A stretch of DNA of 64,000 nucleotides from Burkholderia contaminans (GCF_029633825.1 NZ_CP090640.1:3038001-3102000), one strand, 5' to 3'; positions 8,740 to 16,783 are shown, numbered from the stretch's first letter. The notes: generated by a model not told the origin, from the letters alone. Numbers and translations are program-made.

Positions 8740-9267
8740 ATGAACCAGCTCGCCACGCTCGTCCCGTTCGGCCTCGCGCTCAGCGTGGCCGGCGCCAACA
8801 GCACTGCCTGCCTCGTCGGCCTGTCGCTGATCGAGCGGCTGATCCCCGTGCTGCCGTCCCACGCGCTGCTCACGATGATCGGCGTCGCCAGCGCGCAAGG
8901 CGCTTGGACATTGCCGGAAGCGATCGTCGTCACGGCGCTCGGAAGTTTCGCCGGCTGCCTGCTGCATTACGCGCTCGGCAACCTGTGGCCGGAAGACAGC
9001 GTGCTGACCCTGCTGCACCGCATCGCGCCGCTGGGCCGGCTGCAGCCCGCAAGAATCGACGCGCTGATCGACGGCATCCGCGCGCGGCCCACGCGGCTCG
9101 CACTCTGGTCGCAACTGGTGCCGTTCGTCCGGCTCGTCGCACCGGCGCTCGCCGGCTTGCTGGAAACGAGTTTCGCGCGATTCGCGTCGGGTGCCGCGGC
9201 CGGCATCGCGCTCTGGAACACGCTGTTCATCACGGCGGGCTACCTGGCCGCACGCGCGGCCGCCTAG
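8740..9267 (+). CDS. DedA/VTT-domain-like membrane protein
   Basis: 175 residues from ATG 8740, which follows GGGAG; the in-frame extension to 8524 is Arg-rich and not membrane-like. Several hydrophobic segments surround a DedA-style motif in SQLVPFVRLVAPALAGLLETSFARFASGAAAGIALWNTLFITAGY, with the conserved Arg-x3-P and Gly-x-x-x-W pattern. DedA proteins are inner-membrane proteins implicated in undecaprenyl phosphate or lipid translocation and, in Burkholderia, in polymyxin resistance. It is followed 43 bases later by a phospholipid-methyltransferase-like gene and lies opposite a PmrA-like regulator, so an envelope-lipid role is plausible. Confidence 0.8.
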   Translation: MNQLATLVPFGLALSVAGANSTACLVGLSLIERLIPVLPSHALLTMIGVASAQGAWTLPEAIVVTALGSFAGCLLHYALGNLWPEDSVLTLLHRIAPLGRLQPARIDALIDGIRARPTRLALWSQLVPFVRLVAPALAGLLETSFARFASGAAAGIALWNTLFITAGYLAARAAA

Positions 9268-9310
9268 CCCGACATGCCGTTGACCGATCGATCCCGACTG
9301 GAGCCCGTCG

Positions 9311-10027
9311 ATGCGAATCCCCGACTGGATGCTGTTCCTGCGTACCTGGTTGCGCCATCCGCGCCGCGTCGGCGCGCTCGCGCCGTCCGGCCCGGCGCTC
9401 GCCGCGCTGATCACCGCCGATATCCCGCGCGACGGCGCCACCGTGATCGAGCTCGGTGCGGGCACCGGCGTGTTCACGCGGGCACTGCTCGCACGCGGCG
9501 TCACGAGCGACCGGCTGGTGCTGGTGGAAGCCGATCCCGCTTTCGCGAACACGCTGCGGCATCAGTTTCCCGCGCTGCGGGTCATGCAGATGGATGCGGC
9601 GCAACTCGGCATGACGGGCGACTTCTTCGGCGGGGCGCGCGCGGATGCGATCGTGAGCGGGTTGCCGCTCGTCGCGATGCCGGTCGAACGGGCCGTCGCG
9701 ATCGTTCGCTGCGCGTTTGCGCGCCACCTTGCTGCCGATGGTGCGTTCTACCAGTTCACGTATGTGCCCCGCTGCCCGATCCCGGCGCGCGACCTGGAGG
9801 CCATGCGCATTCGCGCCGTCCGGGTGGGTGTCGCGTGGATGAACTTCCCGCCCGCCATCGTGTATCGCTTCGACCGCCGGATCGATGCGGCCGGCCATCA
9901 GCGGCCCGTTGCGCGGCCGTTGCGCGATGCAGTTGTGGAAGCCACTATTTTGCGGGGCTTCGATGCCATGCCATCGTTCGATTCGAGCGGCATGCGGCCA
10001 TCGACGGATGGAGGTGCGTCGTCGTGA
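9311..10027 (+). CDS. SAM-dependent phospholipid N-methyltransferase-like protein (PmtA type)
   Basis: 238 residues. A class I SAM-binding motif IELGAGTGVFTRALL starts near residue 46, followed by acidic VEADPAF. The opening LRTWLRHPRRVGALAPSGPALA and the closing WMNFPPAIVYRF are typical of the PmtA/LpxT-neighbour family that methylates phosphatidylethanolamine or related lipids. The last 35 or so residues after that motif look unconserved and may be a species-specific tail. It is in a two-gene unit with the DedA-like gene. rRNA dimethylases share the SAM motif but lack these flanking segments. Confidence 0.8.
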   Translation: MRIPDWMLFLRTWLRHPRRVGALAPSGPALAALITADIPRDGATVIELGAGTGVFTRALLARGVTSDRLVLVEADPAFANTLRHQFPALRVMQMDAAQLGMTGDFFGGARADAIVSGLPLVAMPVERAVAIVRCAFARHLAADGAFYQFTYVPRCPIPARDLEAMRIRAVRVGVAWMNFPPAIVYRFDRRIDAAGHQRPVARPLRDAVVEATILRGFDAMPSFDSSGMRPSTDGGASS

Positions 10028-10288
10028 ACGCGCTCGGGTACGGGTTGCTGTCCGGCCTGCCTCGGCTGACGTTTCTGCTTCGACGATCACGAGCCGCGAG
10101 CGTCGACAGCCGCATCGGTACGACGCACCGTCGCATCCCGGGCCGACACGAGCACGTAGTGCGCGCCGACCTGCAACGCAGTTTTTCGCCGACGACCGGC
10201 GAGGCGCGCGCCGTGCTCGCGCGCTCCCGTTTTCTCACACCCCGTACCGAACTGCCCGGATCGGCGCGACGATTCCGACGCGCGATGC

Positions 10289-10618
10289 TCAATGGCCGAA
10301 GTAGATCGAGCGCTCGGCCATGCGAACCACGCTGCGGCTGCCCGACTGCGTTGCACCGCCGGCGTCGCTGCCGTAACCGGATGCCTGCGACTCGGCCGCA
10401 ATTGCATCGGTGTCGTGGGCCCGGCGCAGCGCAGCCTGGAGGTTGTCCGGATAGTTCGGGTCGTTGGGCCGGTTCGGCAGGTAGCCGGCCTTCTGCAGCG
10501 CGGCCAGTTCCGCACGCACCTGCGAGCGCGTCACGGTGCTGTCACCGGCAAACGCCGGCGCGGCAACGGCAGCCGACACGGCAACGAGAACGGCAGCGAT
10601 CAGTTGGGTCTTCATCAT
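10289..10618 (-). CDS. DUF4148 small secreted protein, copy 1
   Basis: 109 residues: signal peptide (MKTQLIAAVLVAVSAAVAAPAFA) and a short mature part with the DUF4148 pattern TRSQVRAELAALQKAGYLPNRPNDPNYPDNLQAAL and a closing RSIYFGH. The family is abundant in Burkholderia and of unknown function; export to the periplasm is expected. GAGGTGA lies before tandem ATGs at 10618 and 10615, and spacing favours the second. It is the first (by coordinate) of three adjacent paralogues on the same strand. Confidence 0.88.
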   Translation of the reverse strand: MMKTQLIAAVLVAVSAAVAAPAFAGDSTVTRSQVRAELAALQKAGYLPNRPNDPNYPDNLQAALRRAHDTDAIAAESQASGYGSDAGGATQSGSRSVVRMAERSIYFGH

Positions 10619-10692
10619 TCACCTCGACAAGAAAAGGGGGATTCAGCAGTTGCGCACCATGCGCCGGCCACCGGCGCCGTTCGCGGTTTCGT

Positions 10693-11022
10693 TCAATGAC
10701 CGAAGTAGATCGAGTGCTCGGCGATTCGCGTCGCAGGCCGGCTGCCCGACTGCGTCGCGGCGGCGGCGTCGCTGCCGTAACCGGACGTCGCGGCCTCGGC
10801 TACTGCGGTGTCGTTCGCGTGAATGCGCGTCAGTGCGGCCTGCAGATCGTCCGGATAGTGCGGATCGTTTGCGCGGCCCGGCCGATAGCCGGCCTGTTCG
10901 AGCTGCACGAGTTCGGCACGCACCTGCGCGCGGGATACGGCGGCTGCGTCGGCGAACGCCGGGGCGGCAGCGGATGCGGAAACGGCCACGAGAAGGGCGG
11001 CAATCAATCGGGTTTTCATCAT
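10693..11022 (-). CDS. DUF4148 small secreted protein, copy 2
   Basis: 109 residues, same length and layout as the flanking copies: signal peptide MKTRLIAALLVAVSASAAAPAFA, then SRAQVRAELVQLEQAGYRPGRANDPHYPDDLQAAL and a terminal HSIYFGH. The leader is nearly identical to that of copy 3, whereas the mature middle differs, which suggests recent duplication followed by divergence. Each copy has its own GAGGTAAATG-like ribosome binding site and a gap of 60-75 bases, so they could be one transcript. Confidence 0.88.
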   Translation of the reverse strand: MMKTRLIAALLVAVSASAAAPAFADAAAVSRAQVRAELVQLEQAGYRPGRANDPHYPDDLQAALTRIHANDTAVAEAATSGYGSDAAAATQSGSRPATRIAEHSIYFGH

Positions 11023-11083
11023 TTACCTCGACAGAAGAGAAAGAGAAGGCATTCAGCGTTCGCGTATCGACGATGCGCTGCGC

Positions 11084-11413
11084 TCAATGACCGAAATACA
11101 CCGAGCGGTCGGCCACGCTGACCGCGTGCCGGCGGCCCGATTGCGTTGCCGTCTCACCGTCGCTGCCGTAGCCGGACGCCTGCTCGTTGCCGGCGACCGC
11201 ATCGGTTGCATGGATCTGCGTGAGCGCAGCCTGGAGATCATTCGGATAGGTGGCGTCGGTCGCGCGATTCAGCGGGTAGCCGGCCTGTTGCAACTGCGCG
11301 AGCTCGGCACGCACCTGCGCACGCGTCACGGTGGATTCGCTGGAGAACGCCGGTGCGGCAACCGTGGCCGAAACAGCGACGAGAAGGGCGGCGATCAATC
11401 GGGTTTTCATCAT
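11084..11413 (-). CDS. DUF4148 small secreted protein, copy 3
   Basis: 109 residues. Signal peptide MKTRLIAALLVAVSATVAAPAFS followed by TRAQVRAELAQLQQAGYPLNRATDATYPNDLQAAL and RSVYFGH. As the promoter-proximal copy it probably heads the three-gene unit. It starts 68 bases downstream of the end of ohr on the same strand, so read-through from the peroxide-inducible ohr promoter is possible; no clear terminator is seen between them. Confidence 0.88.
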   Translation of the reverse strand: MMKTRLIAALLVAVSATVAAPAFSSESTVTRAQVRAELAQLQQAGYPLNRATDATYPNDLQAALTQIHATDAVAGNEQASGYGSDGETATQSGRRHAVSVADRSVYFGH

Positions 11414-11481
11414 TCACCTCGAAAAGAAAGAAAGGAAAGCGGGCATTCGGCAAGGCGGCGCCAGGCCGCCTGATGCATCGT

Positions 11482-11904
11482 TCAAGCGATACGGATGTCG
11501 ACGTCGATGTTGCCGCGCGTCGCCTTCGAATACGGGCAGGTCTGGTGTGCCGCATCGACGATGCGCTGCGCGACGTCGCGGTCGAGCCCCGGCACGCTCA
11601 CGTTCAGCCGGGCCTGCAGGAAGTACGCGTTGCCGGCGGTGCCGAGATCCACTTCGGCGTCGACCGCGAGATCGGCCGGCAGCGTTACCTTCGCGGCACG
11701 CGCCGCAAGCTGCATCGCACCGATGAAGCAGGCCGACCAGCCGGCCGCGAACAGTTGTTCCGGGTTGGTGCCGGTACCGGCGCTGCCCGGCGACGACAAC
11801 TGGATGTCGAGGCGGCCGTCGGAACTGCGTGCCGCGCCGTCGCGGCCGCCCGAAGTCGTATGCGTCTTGCCCGTGTACAGCACTTTGTCGATCTTGCTCA
11901 TCAT
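11482..11904 (-). CDS. ohr: Organic hydroperoxide resistance protein Ohr
   Basis: 140 residues of the Ohr/OsmC fold. Both catalytic cysteines are present: C59 in AAGWSACFIGA and C123 in HQTCPYSKATRGNIDV. Ohr is a lipoyl-dependent thiol peroxidase that reduces fatty-acid and alkyl hydroperoxides in the cytosol. The conserved Arg in the N-terminal region (GGRDG, R21) is also visible. Two OhrR-type palindromes lie upstream, so it should be derepressed by organic peroxides through OhrR at 5104-5559. Confidence 0.96.
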   Translation of the reverse strand: MMSKIDKVLYTGKTHTTSGGRDGAARSSDGRLDIQLSSPGSAGTGTNPEQLFAAGWSACFIGAMQLAARAAKVTLPADLAVDAEVDLGTAGNAYFLQARLNVSVPGLDRDVAQRIVDAAHQTCPYSKATRGNIDVDIRIA

Positions 11905-11944
11905 TTGCTCCGTCGGTTGGGTGGTTTGTTTCAGATGCGATTCG

Positions 11945-12027
11945 ATCGCATGCGATGGAGTTTCGTCGAGACGATCTTCTCCGTCAAGCGCATTCGATTA
12001 AATCGCATGCGATATTTTGTATTTCAA
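11945..12027 (-). promoter_or_regulatory. ohr promoter with two OhrR-type palindromes
   Basis: ATCGCATGCGAT occurs at 11945-11956 and again at 12002-12013. On the minus strand TTGAAA (12027-12022) is a good -35 and is followed after 17 bases by GATTTA as a -10, so the distal palindrome lies in the spacer, as in the ohrR promoter. The proximal copy lies downstream, about 40 bases before the ohr start, and could act as a second roadblock site. Confidence 0.72.
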
Positions 12028-12119
12028 TGTATCAGGAACGTGTACAGCTTTGCGGGAGAAGGCTTTCCGGCGATCGATCCCTGATATTCGCGGACCAACG
12101 AATCCGGGCAGGGCAGGTG

Positions 12120-12159
12120 AAAAAGCCCCGGAAACGGCTGGCCGCCCCGCAGGGCGGCC
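12120..12159 (-). terminator. Possible terminator after RidA-like gene
   Basis: On the minus strand, just past the RidA stop, an 8-bp perfect stem GGCCGCCC/GGGCGGCC (12159-12140) is followed about 15 bases later by five T residues (12124-12120). The distance between stem and T run is long for a canonical intrinsic terminator, so the call is tentative. Confidence 0.4.
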
Positions 12160-12165
12160 GATCGG

Positions 12166-12630
12166 TCAGGCCGGGTCGATCTCGGCGATCACGACAAGGA
12201 TCACGGCCGCGTCGGCCGGCAACTGGCGTTGGGAGAATGCCGACCGCGCGTGGCCCGACTTTTCGCCCAGCACGGCGGCGAACAGGTCCGACGCGCCGTC
12301 GATCACGGCCGGCTGCCCGAAAAAGCCGTCGGCTGAACTCACGTGCCCCTCGACGCGCACGATCTTGCGCAGGCGCTCGAACCCGCGCAGGTGCCGGCGG
12401 ATCTGCGCGAGCACGTTCAGCGCCGCGAGCCGGGCGGCATGCTTGCCTTCGTCGACGCTCAACTGCTCGCCGACGCGGCCGGTACAGGCAACCTTGCCGT
12501 CGACCAGCGGCAGTTGTCCGGAGACGAACAGCAGGTTGCCGGCTTCGCTAGCGGCCGTATAGCTGCCGAGCGGGTTCGGCGGCTCGGGTAACGCGAGGCC
12601 GAGGTCGGCCAGTTTCTGTTCGACGGTCAT
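12166..12630 (-). CDS. RidA/YjgF-family protein
   Basis: 154 residues, the length of the longer YjgF-like subgroup rather than the 128-residue RidA. Visible family features are the opening LADLGLALPEPPNPLGSYTAASEAGNLLFVSGQLPLVDGK and the ending HARSAFSQRQLPADAAVILVVIAEID, where the Arg in ARSAF occupies the place of the catalytic Arg in many members. Canonical RidA deaminates reactive enamine intermediates from PLP enzymes. The start at 12630 follows AAGGAG. It lies divergently from a LysR gene that may regulate it. Confidence 0.88.
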   Translation of the reverse strand: MTVEQKLADLGLALPEPPNPLGSYTAASEAGNLLFVSGQLPLVDGKVACTGRVGEQLSVDEGKHAARLAALNVLAQIRRHLRGFERLRKIVRVEGHVSSADGFFGQPAVIDGASDLFAAVLGEKSGHARSAFSQRQLPADAAVILVVIAEIDPA

Positions 12631-12843
12631 GTCGTGCTCCTTGCGGGAAAAGGGTTCGGGCGATCGGTGCTGCCTGTGAGTCACTGTAGTCATGCGCCCG
12701 AAGCCGGTAAATGTCGGCAGCGCAATTGACTCACGACGTGGTGTAACGAATCGCGCCCGATACGCCCGCTGGTTTCCGCCGCGAGATTCATGCACACTCG
12801 GCGTCATCGCGCGCCACGCGCCGCAGACGGCAGGAATCGCCTC

Positions 12844-13809
12844 ATGCAACGACAATTCGACGATCTGCTGCTGGGCAGCATCGAGCTGTTCTGCCTCGCC
12901 GCCGAACTCGGCAGCTTCACGCTGGCGGCCAACGCGGCGAGCGTCACGCCGGCCGCGGTCAGCCGTTCGGTCGCGCGGCTCGAGGCGCGTCTCGGCGTGC
13001 GGCTGTTCGTGCGCACGACCCGCCAGATCCGCCTGACCGATTCCGGCCGCCGCTATTTCGAGCAGTGTCGCGACGCGCTGTCGCAACTCGTCGACGCGGA
13101 GCGCGAGGCGACCGGCCAGCAGGCGACGCCCGCCGGCGTGCTGCGGATCAGCATGCCGACACCGTACGGGCACTATCGCGTGCTGCCGCTGCTGCCGGCG
13201 TTTCGCGAGCGGTATCCGGACGTGCGCGTCGACACCCACCTGAGCAACCGCAACATCGATTTCGCCGAGGAAGGCTACGATCTCGCGATCCGCGGCAGCG
13301 CGCCGGCCGATTCGAACCTGATCGCACGCAAGCTGGAGGATGCCGAGCTCGTGATCGTCGCGACGCCCGGCTACCTGAAGCGCGCGGGCACGCCGACCGC
13401 CGTCGACGACCTGCATGCACATGAATGCATCCAGTTCGAGCTGCCGAGCAGCGGGCGAACGATTCCGTGGCTGTTCAACGATGGATCGGACGGGATCGAC
13501 GTCGCAACGACCGGAAGCTACGGCACGTCGGGCGACTATCTTGCCGGTGTGACGCTCGCGCGCAGCGGTGCGGGCCTGTTCCAGACCTATCGCTTCATCG
13601 TCGAGCAGGATCTGCGGGCCGGCACGCTCGTGGAAGTGCTGCCCGGCCTCGGCGGCCGGTCGCGGCCGTTCATGCTGCTGTATCCGCATGCGCGCTTTTT
13701 GTCGTCGCGCGTGCGCGTGTTCGTCGACTTTCTCGTCGAGCACCTGGCGCGCGCGCCGGCCACGCAGCCGGCCGGGACACGCGCCAGACGAGCCGGCGCA
13801 TCGCGTTAG
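12844..13809 (+). CDS. LysR-family transcriptional regulator
   Basis: 321 residues. Winged helix at 5-65 (ELFCLAAELGSFTLAANAASVTPAAVSRSVARLE) and an effector domain with GVLRISMPTPYGHYRVLPLLPAF and EEGYDLAIRGS, placing it in the CrgA/DmlR subgroup. ATG 12844 matches the normal N-terminus; the longer upstream reading (from 12790) adds an Arg-rich segment without ribosome binding site and is not used. It is divergent from RidA (213 bases apart) and convergent with the SDR gene, either of which could be its target. Confidence 0.92.
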   Translation: MQRQFDDLLLGSIELFCLAAELGSFTLAANAASVTPAAVSRSVARLEARLGVRLFVRTTRQIRLTDSGRRYFEQCRDALSQLVDAEREATGQQATPAGVLRISMPTPYGHYRVLPLLPAFRERYPDVRVDTHLSNRNIDFAEEGYDLAIRGSAPADSNLIARKLEDAELVIVATPGYLKRAGTPTAVDDLHAHECIQFELPSSGRTIPWLFNDGSDGIDVATTGSYGTSGDYLAGVTLARSGAGLFQTYRFIVEQDLRAGTLVEVLPGLGGRSRPFMLLYPHARFLSSRVRVFVDFLVEHLARAPATQPAGTRARRAGASR

Positions 13810-13822
13810 GCGCGCCGGCTCG
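13789..13822. terminator. Strong stem-loop between convergent LysR and SDR genes
   Basis: An 11-bp inverted repeat CGAGCCGGCGC/GCGCCGGCTCG with a 12-base loop spans the LysR stop codon and lies in the 31-base gap between the convergent genes. There is no T run on either side, so it may stabilise 3' ends or help Rho-dependent termination in both directions rather than act as an intrinsic terminator. Confidence 0.4.
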
Positions 13823-13840
13823 CGGTTTCGACACCGCGCG

Positions 13841-14548
13841 TCAATGCCCGGCGCTCTGGCCGCCGTCGACATGCAGGATCTCGCCCGTGACGAACTGCGC
13901 CGAATCCAGGTACAGGATCGCGTCGACGATGTCGCTCATTTCGCCCATGCGGCCGACCGGATGCAGCGACGCGAGCGTCGCGTGCGTTTCGGGCGCGTGC
14001 ATCGGCGACTTGATGATCCCGGGCGACACCGCATTCACGCGAATGCCGGCCTTCGCATACTCGATTGCGAGCGACTTCGTCGCCGCATTCAATCCGCCTT
14101 TCGTCAGCGACGCGAGCACCGACGGCACGTTGTTGTTCGCGTGATCGACCAGGCTCGTCGTGATGCTGACCACGTGGCCGCCGCCGTGCTTCTGCATCGC
14201 GGCGATCGCATGCTGCGTGACGTGGAAGAAGCCGCTCAGGTTGACGTTCGTGATCTGCGCATAGTCGTCCGCGGTGTACTGCGTGAACGGCTTCGCGATG
14301 AAGATGCCCGCGTTGTTGACGAGCGTGTCGACGCGGCCGAAGCGTTCGATGGCGGCGTCGACCACGCGCCGTGCGACGGCCGCGTCGCCGATGTCGCCCG
14401 CGACGGTGACGAGGTCGGGATCGTTCGACGGCCCGATCGAACGTGACGTTGCGACGACGCGATGGCCGCGGGCCCGGAATGCGTCGACCGTTGCCGCGCC
14501 GATGCCTTGCGATGCGCCGGTGACGATGATGACTTTGGATGCGCTCAT
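13841..14548 (-). CDS. SDR-family protein lacking the catalytic Tyr
   Basis: 235 residues of the short-chain dehydrogenase/reductase fold. The NAD(P) motif TGASQGIG is at 10-17, NNAG at 78-81, a Ser at 132 and Lys at 150, and the C-terminus ends VTGEILHVDGGQSAGH. In classical SDRs the active site is Tyr-x-x-x-Lys; here K150 is preceded at the Tyr position by Ala (A146 in VLASLTKGG). The protein is therefore either a non-canonical reductase or a dinucleotide-binding protein without the normal proton donor. ATG 14548 fits the fold start. It is convergent with the LysR gene. Substrate unknown. Confidence 0.88.
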   Translation of the reverse strand: MSASKVIIVTGASQGIGAATVDAFRARGHRVVATSRSIGPSNDPDLVTVAGDIGDAAVARRVVDAAIERFGRVDTLVNNAGIFIAKPFTQYTADDYAQITNVNLSGFFHVTQHAIAAMQKHGGGHVVSITTSLVDHANNNVPSVLASLTKGGLNAATKSLAIEYAKAGIRVNAVSPGIIKSPMHAPETHATLASLHPVGRMGEMSDIVDAILYLDSAQFVTGEILHVDGGQSAGH

Positions 14549-15136
14549 GATTTGCCTCGATGGGTGAAGGGTTCTCGGCTTCGGTGCCGACCGGATCCGT
14601 GAATCCGATGGGCGAACTGTAGGCGCGCCGCCTGCGATCTCGAATACCCACCGTGGAGCAACAGTCTTGCGTCGGGGGAACAAATGCGGGGAGGGGTGGC
14701 GGGTTGCGAGTCAGGCTAGTGGGCGCGTGGAGTGGACGGCCCGACGCCGGGCATCGGCACTGTGTTGCCCGACTGCACGCGTTCAGCCTCTTCACAGGGA
14801 GGCCGGCTCAAATGCCCGCGATATTCGCGGTTGAACGGCGATGCGCCTGCTGCTCGCCCATACGGCGCCCGACGTCGCCCTCGATGCGCTCAATCGTGGC
14901 GCGAACTCACCGAAAGGAACGATTTTCCTGCGGCCTGACGAGCCGATTCATCTGTCACAAAACACGCAGTTGGATAATCTGTCACGTCTATCCGGATAAC
15001 TTTTCTTATCAAAATAGCACCATGAAGAATCCAAACTCGCCGATTCGAAAACGCGTCTGATACCCGACGTCCGGGCCGCCTTCGTGCTTCTCGCTGCTGA
15101 ACCGAGGGCAGGGAAGCGAACATTCGCGGTGCGCCG
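14549..15136. other. Gene-poor 588-base interval with one doubtful 52-aa ORF
   Basis: No recognised gene lies here. The part next to 14548 is the SDR promoter region. A plus-strand ORF at 14841-14999 (MRLLLAHTAPDVALDALNR... to ...LDNLSRLSG) has protein-like composition but no good ribosome binding site and no family I know; it may be a remnant of a longer gene. The stretch 14940-15060 is noticeably AT-richer than its surroundings. Everything else looks non-coding. Confidence 0.4.
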
Positions 15137-15700
15137 TCAATCCGGTGCGTTGATCCGCGCCAGCAGCACCGTCAGCACATCGGCCGTCGCGCGGGCGACA
15201 TCCTGCGAAGTCGTATCGACGAGCGCATGCGCGCATTCGCGATACAGCGGGTCGCGCAAGCGGTACAACGCGGCGAGCGTTTGCCGCGGGTCGGCCACCC
15301 GCAGCAGCGGCCGGCGCGGGTCGTCGCGCGTGCGGCGCCACAGCGCGTCCGGGTCCGCATGCAGGTAGATCACGCAACCGCGCTCGCTCATGCGCGCGCG
15401 GTTGCGTGGATTCAGCACCGCGCCCCCGCCGGTCGCCACGACGGCGTTCGGGCGCTGCGTCAGTTCGTCGACGATCTGCGTTTCGAGCAGACGAAAGCCG
15501 CCTTCGCCGACCTGATCGAACAGTGCGGCGACCGAACGTCCGGTGCGCCGCTCGATCTCGTCGTCGCTGTCGACAAACGTCCAGCCGAGCGATGCCGCGA
15601 GCGCGCGGCCGAGCGTCGATTTGCCGGCGCCCATCATGCCGACCAGGATTGCGCGGGCGGGCAGGGCGCGCGCGTCGGCGGCCGCGACGACGGCGCTCAC
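15137..15700 (-). CDS. aroK: Shikimate kinase (additional copy)
   Basis: 187 residues. The P-loop GMMGAGKSTLGRAL is near residue 23, the shikimate-binding Asp in FVDSDDEIERRTG, the GGG motif in VVATGGGAVL and the lid Arg pair in RRTRDDPRRPLL, so all parts for ATP-dependent phosphorylation of shikimate are present. I placed the start at GTG 15700, which overlaps the stop of the upstream gene (GTGA). The housekeeping aroK normally sits with aroB in the main shikimate locus; this copy sits beside a thioesterase and opposite a DAHP synthase, suggesting dedicated precursor supply. The housekeeping copy itself is not in the window. Confidence 0.9.
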   Translation of the reverse strand: MSAVVAAADARALPARAILVGMMGAGKSTLGRALAASLGWTFVDSDDEIERRTGRSVAALFDQVGEGGFRLLETQIVDELTQRPNAVVATGGGAVLNPRNRARMSERGCVIYLHADPDALWRRTRDDPRRPLLRVADPRQTLAALYRLRDPLYRECAHALVDTTSQDVARATADVLTVLLARINAPD

Positions 15701-16344
15701 AGGCGCCGCGCGAGCGGCCAGCCGGCCCGCGTTGCCGCACTGATCCGCCGTGCGCGCACCGCGTCCGACAGCGTGTCGAGCGCCGCGCCGGTGGTTGCGT
15801 CGTCGGCGTCGAGCAGCGCGCCGAGTACCTGTCCGCCCGGATCGCCTGCCGCGATATGCTCGGCCGCATCCGCCGCGACGGTTTGCGGCGTGCGCGCGGG
15901 CGCTTCGTCGCGTTCGGGCCGCCGCCATCCGTTGCGCAGGTCGCGCCATCGCACCACCAGGCCGCAGAACAGCCCGCCGCTCGGCACAGTTGCGTCATCG
16001 GCCGGCGCCACCGTGTCGCCGGGCGTCGCGCACTGCGTGACCCAGCTCGCGAACTCGAGCAGCGACGCGTCGTGAGCGAGCGTGGCCGTGTCGAGCGCGA
16101 CGGTCACGCCGGCATCCCGCAACCGCCCGAGCAGCGGCCGCACCCCGTCGTGCGCGCCGCCGCACGGCTGCAGCAGCACCTCGAGTTCGTCCTCGTGGCG
16201 CTCGACGAGCGCGCGGTGCCGCCCGAGCGCTGCCGGCTCGAGCAACGCCTGCGCGGCCTGCCGGACGATGACGATCGCGCGATCGTCGCGACGCTCGACG
16301 ATCGCGCCGATCCGGCGCCGGGCGCGCGCCACCCCGGCGCTCAC
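15697..16344 (-). CDS. Unrecognised 215-aa protein between thioesterase and shikimate kinase
   Basis: GTG 16344 follows GGGAG and the stop overlaps the aroK GTG, so the gene is firmly part of the operon. The protein has no signal peptide and no membrane segment. Its middle alternates hydrophobic strands and short acidic loops (VRPLLGRLRDAGVTVALDTATLA), which hints at a TIM-barrel or Rossmann-like fold, and it has three Cys (in QPCGGAH, TQCATPG and GLFCGLV). I tested it against type I and type II dehydroquinase, prephenate dehydratase and EAL motifs by eye and none fit. Function unknown; context implies work on the same aromatic or acyl intermediate as its neighbours. Confidence 0.75.
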   Translation of the reverse strand: MSAGVARARRRIGAIVERRDDRAIVIVRQAAQALLEPAALGRHRALVERHEDELEVLLQPCGGAHDGVRPLLGRLRDAGVTVALDTATLAHDASLLEFASWVTQCATPGDTVAPADDATVPSGGLFCGLVVRWRDLRNGWRRPERDEAPARTPQTVAADAAEHIAAGDPGGQVLGALLDADDATTGAALDTLSDAVRARRISAATRAGWPLARRL

Positions 16345-16372
16345 GTACCGCTCCCGACATGGCGCGCGCGCA

Positions 16373-16783
16373 TCACAGCGAACCCTGGAATTCGAGCACG
16401 CGTGCCTTGAACTCGTCGGGCACGGCCTGCGTCGTGTTGTTCGCGTAATCGAACATCACGTGCGTCGACATGCCGCGCGCGACGATGGTCTGGTCGTCAC
16501 GCTCCATCAGGTGTTCGAGATCGAAGCTCTTGCTGCCGAAACGCACGATGCTCGACCGGATCGTCAGGTTGTCGCCGAATTGCGCCGGTGCGAGGTACTC
16601 GCATTGCGTCTTCACCATGATGTGCGGCAGCTTCTCGCTCCGCGGCAGGCCGAGGAGATCGAACATGTAGCTGAGGTACGAATGCTGCAGATAATCGTAA
16701 TAGACGGGACTGCTCACATGCCCCATCGAATCCGTATCGCGATATTTGACGTGAATGGGCGTTTCATAATGACGCTTCGACAT
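16373..16783 (-). CDS. Acyl-CoA thioesterase, hot-dog fold (4HBT/YbgC type)
   Basis: 136 residues. The 4HBT active-site motif is clear near residue 13: VKYRDTDSMGHVSSPVYYDYLQ with the catalytic Asp, followed by CEYLAPAQFGDNLTIRSSIVRFGSKSFDLEH. It hydrolyses an acyl- or aryl-CoA thioester in the cytosol. ATG 16783 follows GGAGAA; the in-frame extension MRRTT is less likely. It is the first gene of the thioesterase-unknown-aroK operon, and a promoter with an inverted repeat lies just upstream. The same enzyme class (TdaD, TrlB) appears in bacterial tropolone pathways, which is suggestive only. Confidence 0.9.
   Translation of the reverse strand: MSKRHYETPIHVKYRDTDSMGHVSSPVYYDYLQHSYLSYMFDLLGLPRSEKLPHIMVKTQCEYLAPAQFGDNLTIRSSIVRFGSKSFDLEHLMERDDQTIVARGMSTHVMFDYANNTTQAVPDEFKARVLEFQGSL

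Noticed and set aside
15697..16344. 3-dehydroquinate dehydratase, suggested by the neighbouring shikimate genes
   Set aside because: Neither the type I Lys/His/Glu motifs nor the type II pattern can be found, and type II enzymes are shorter.
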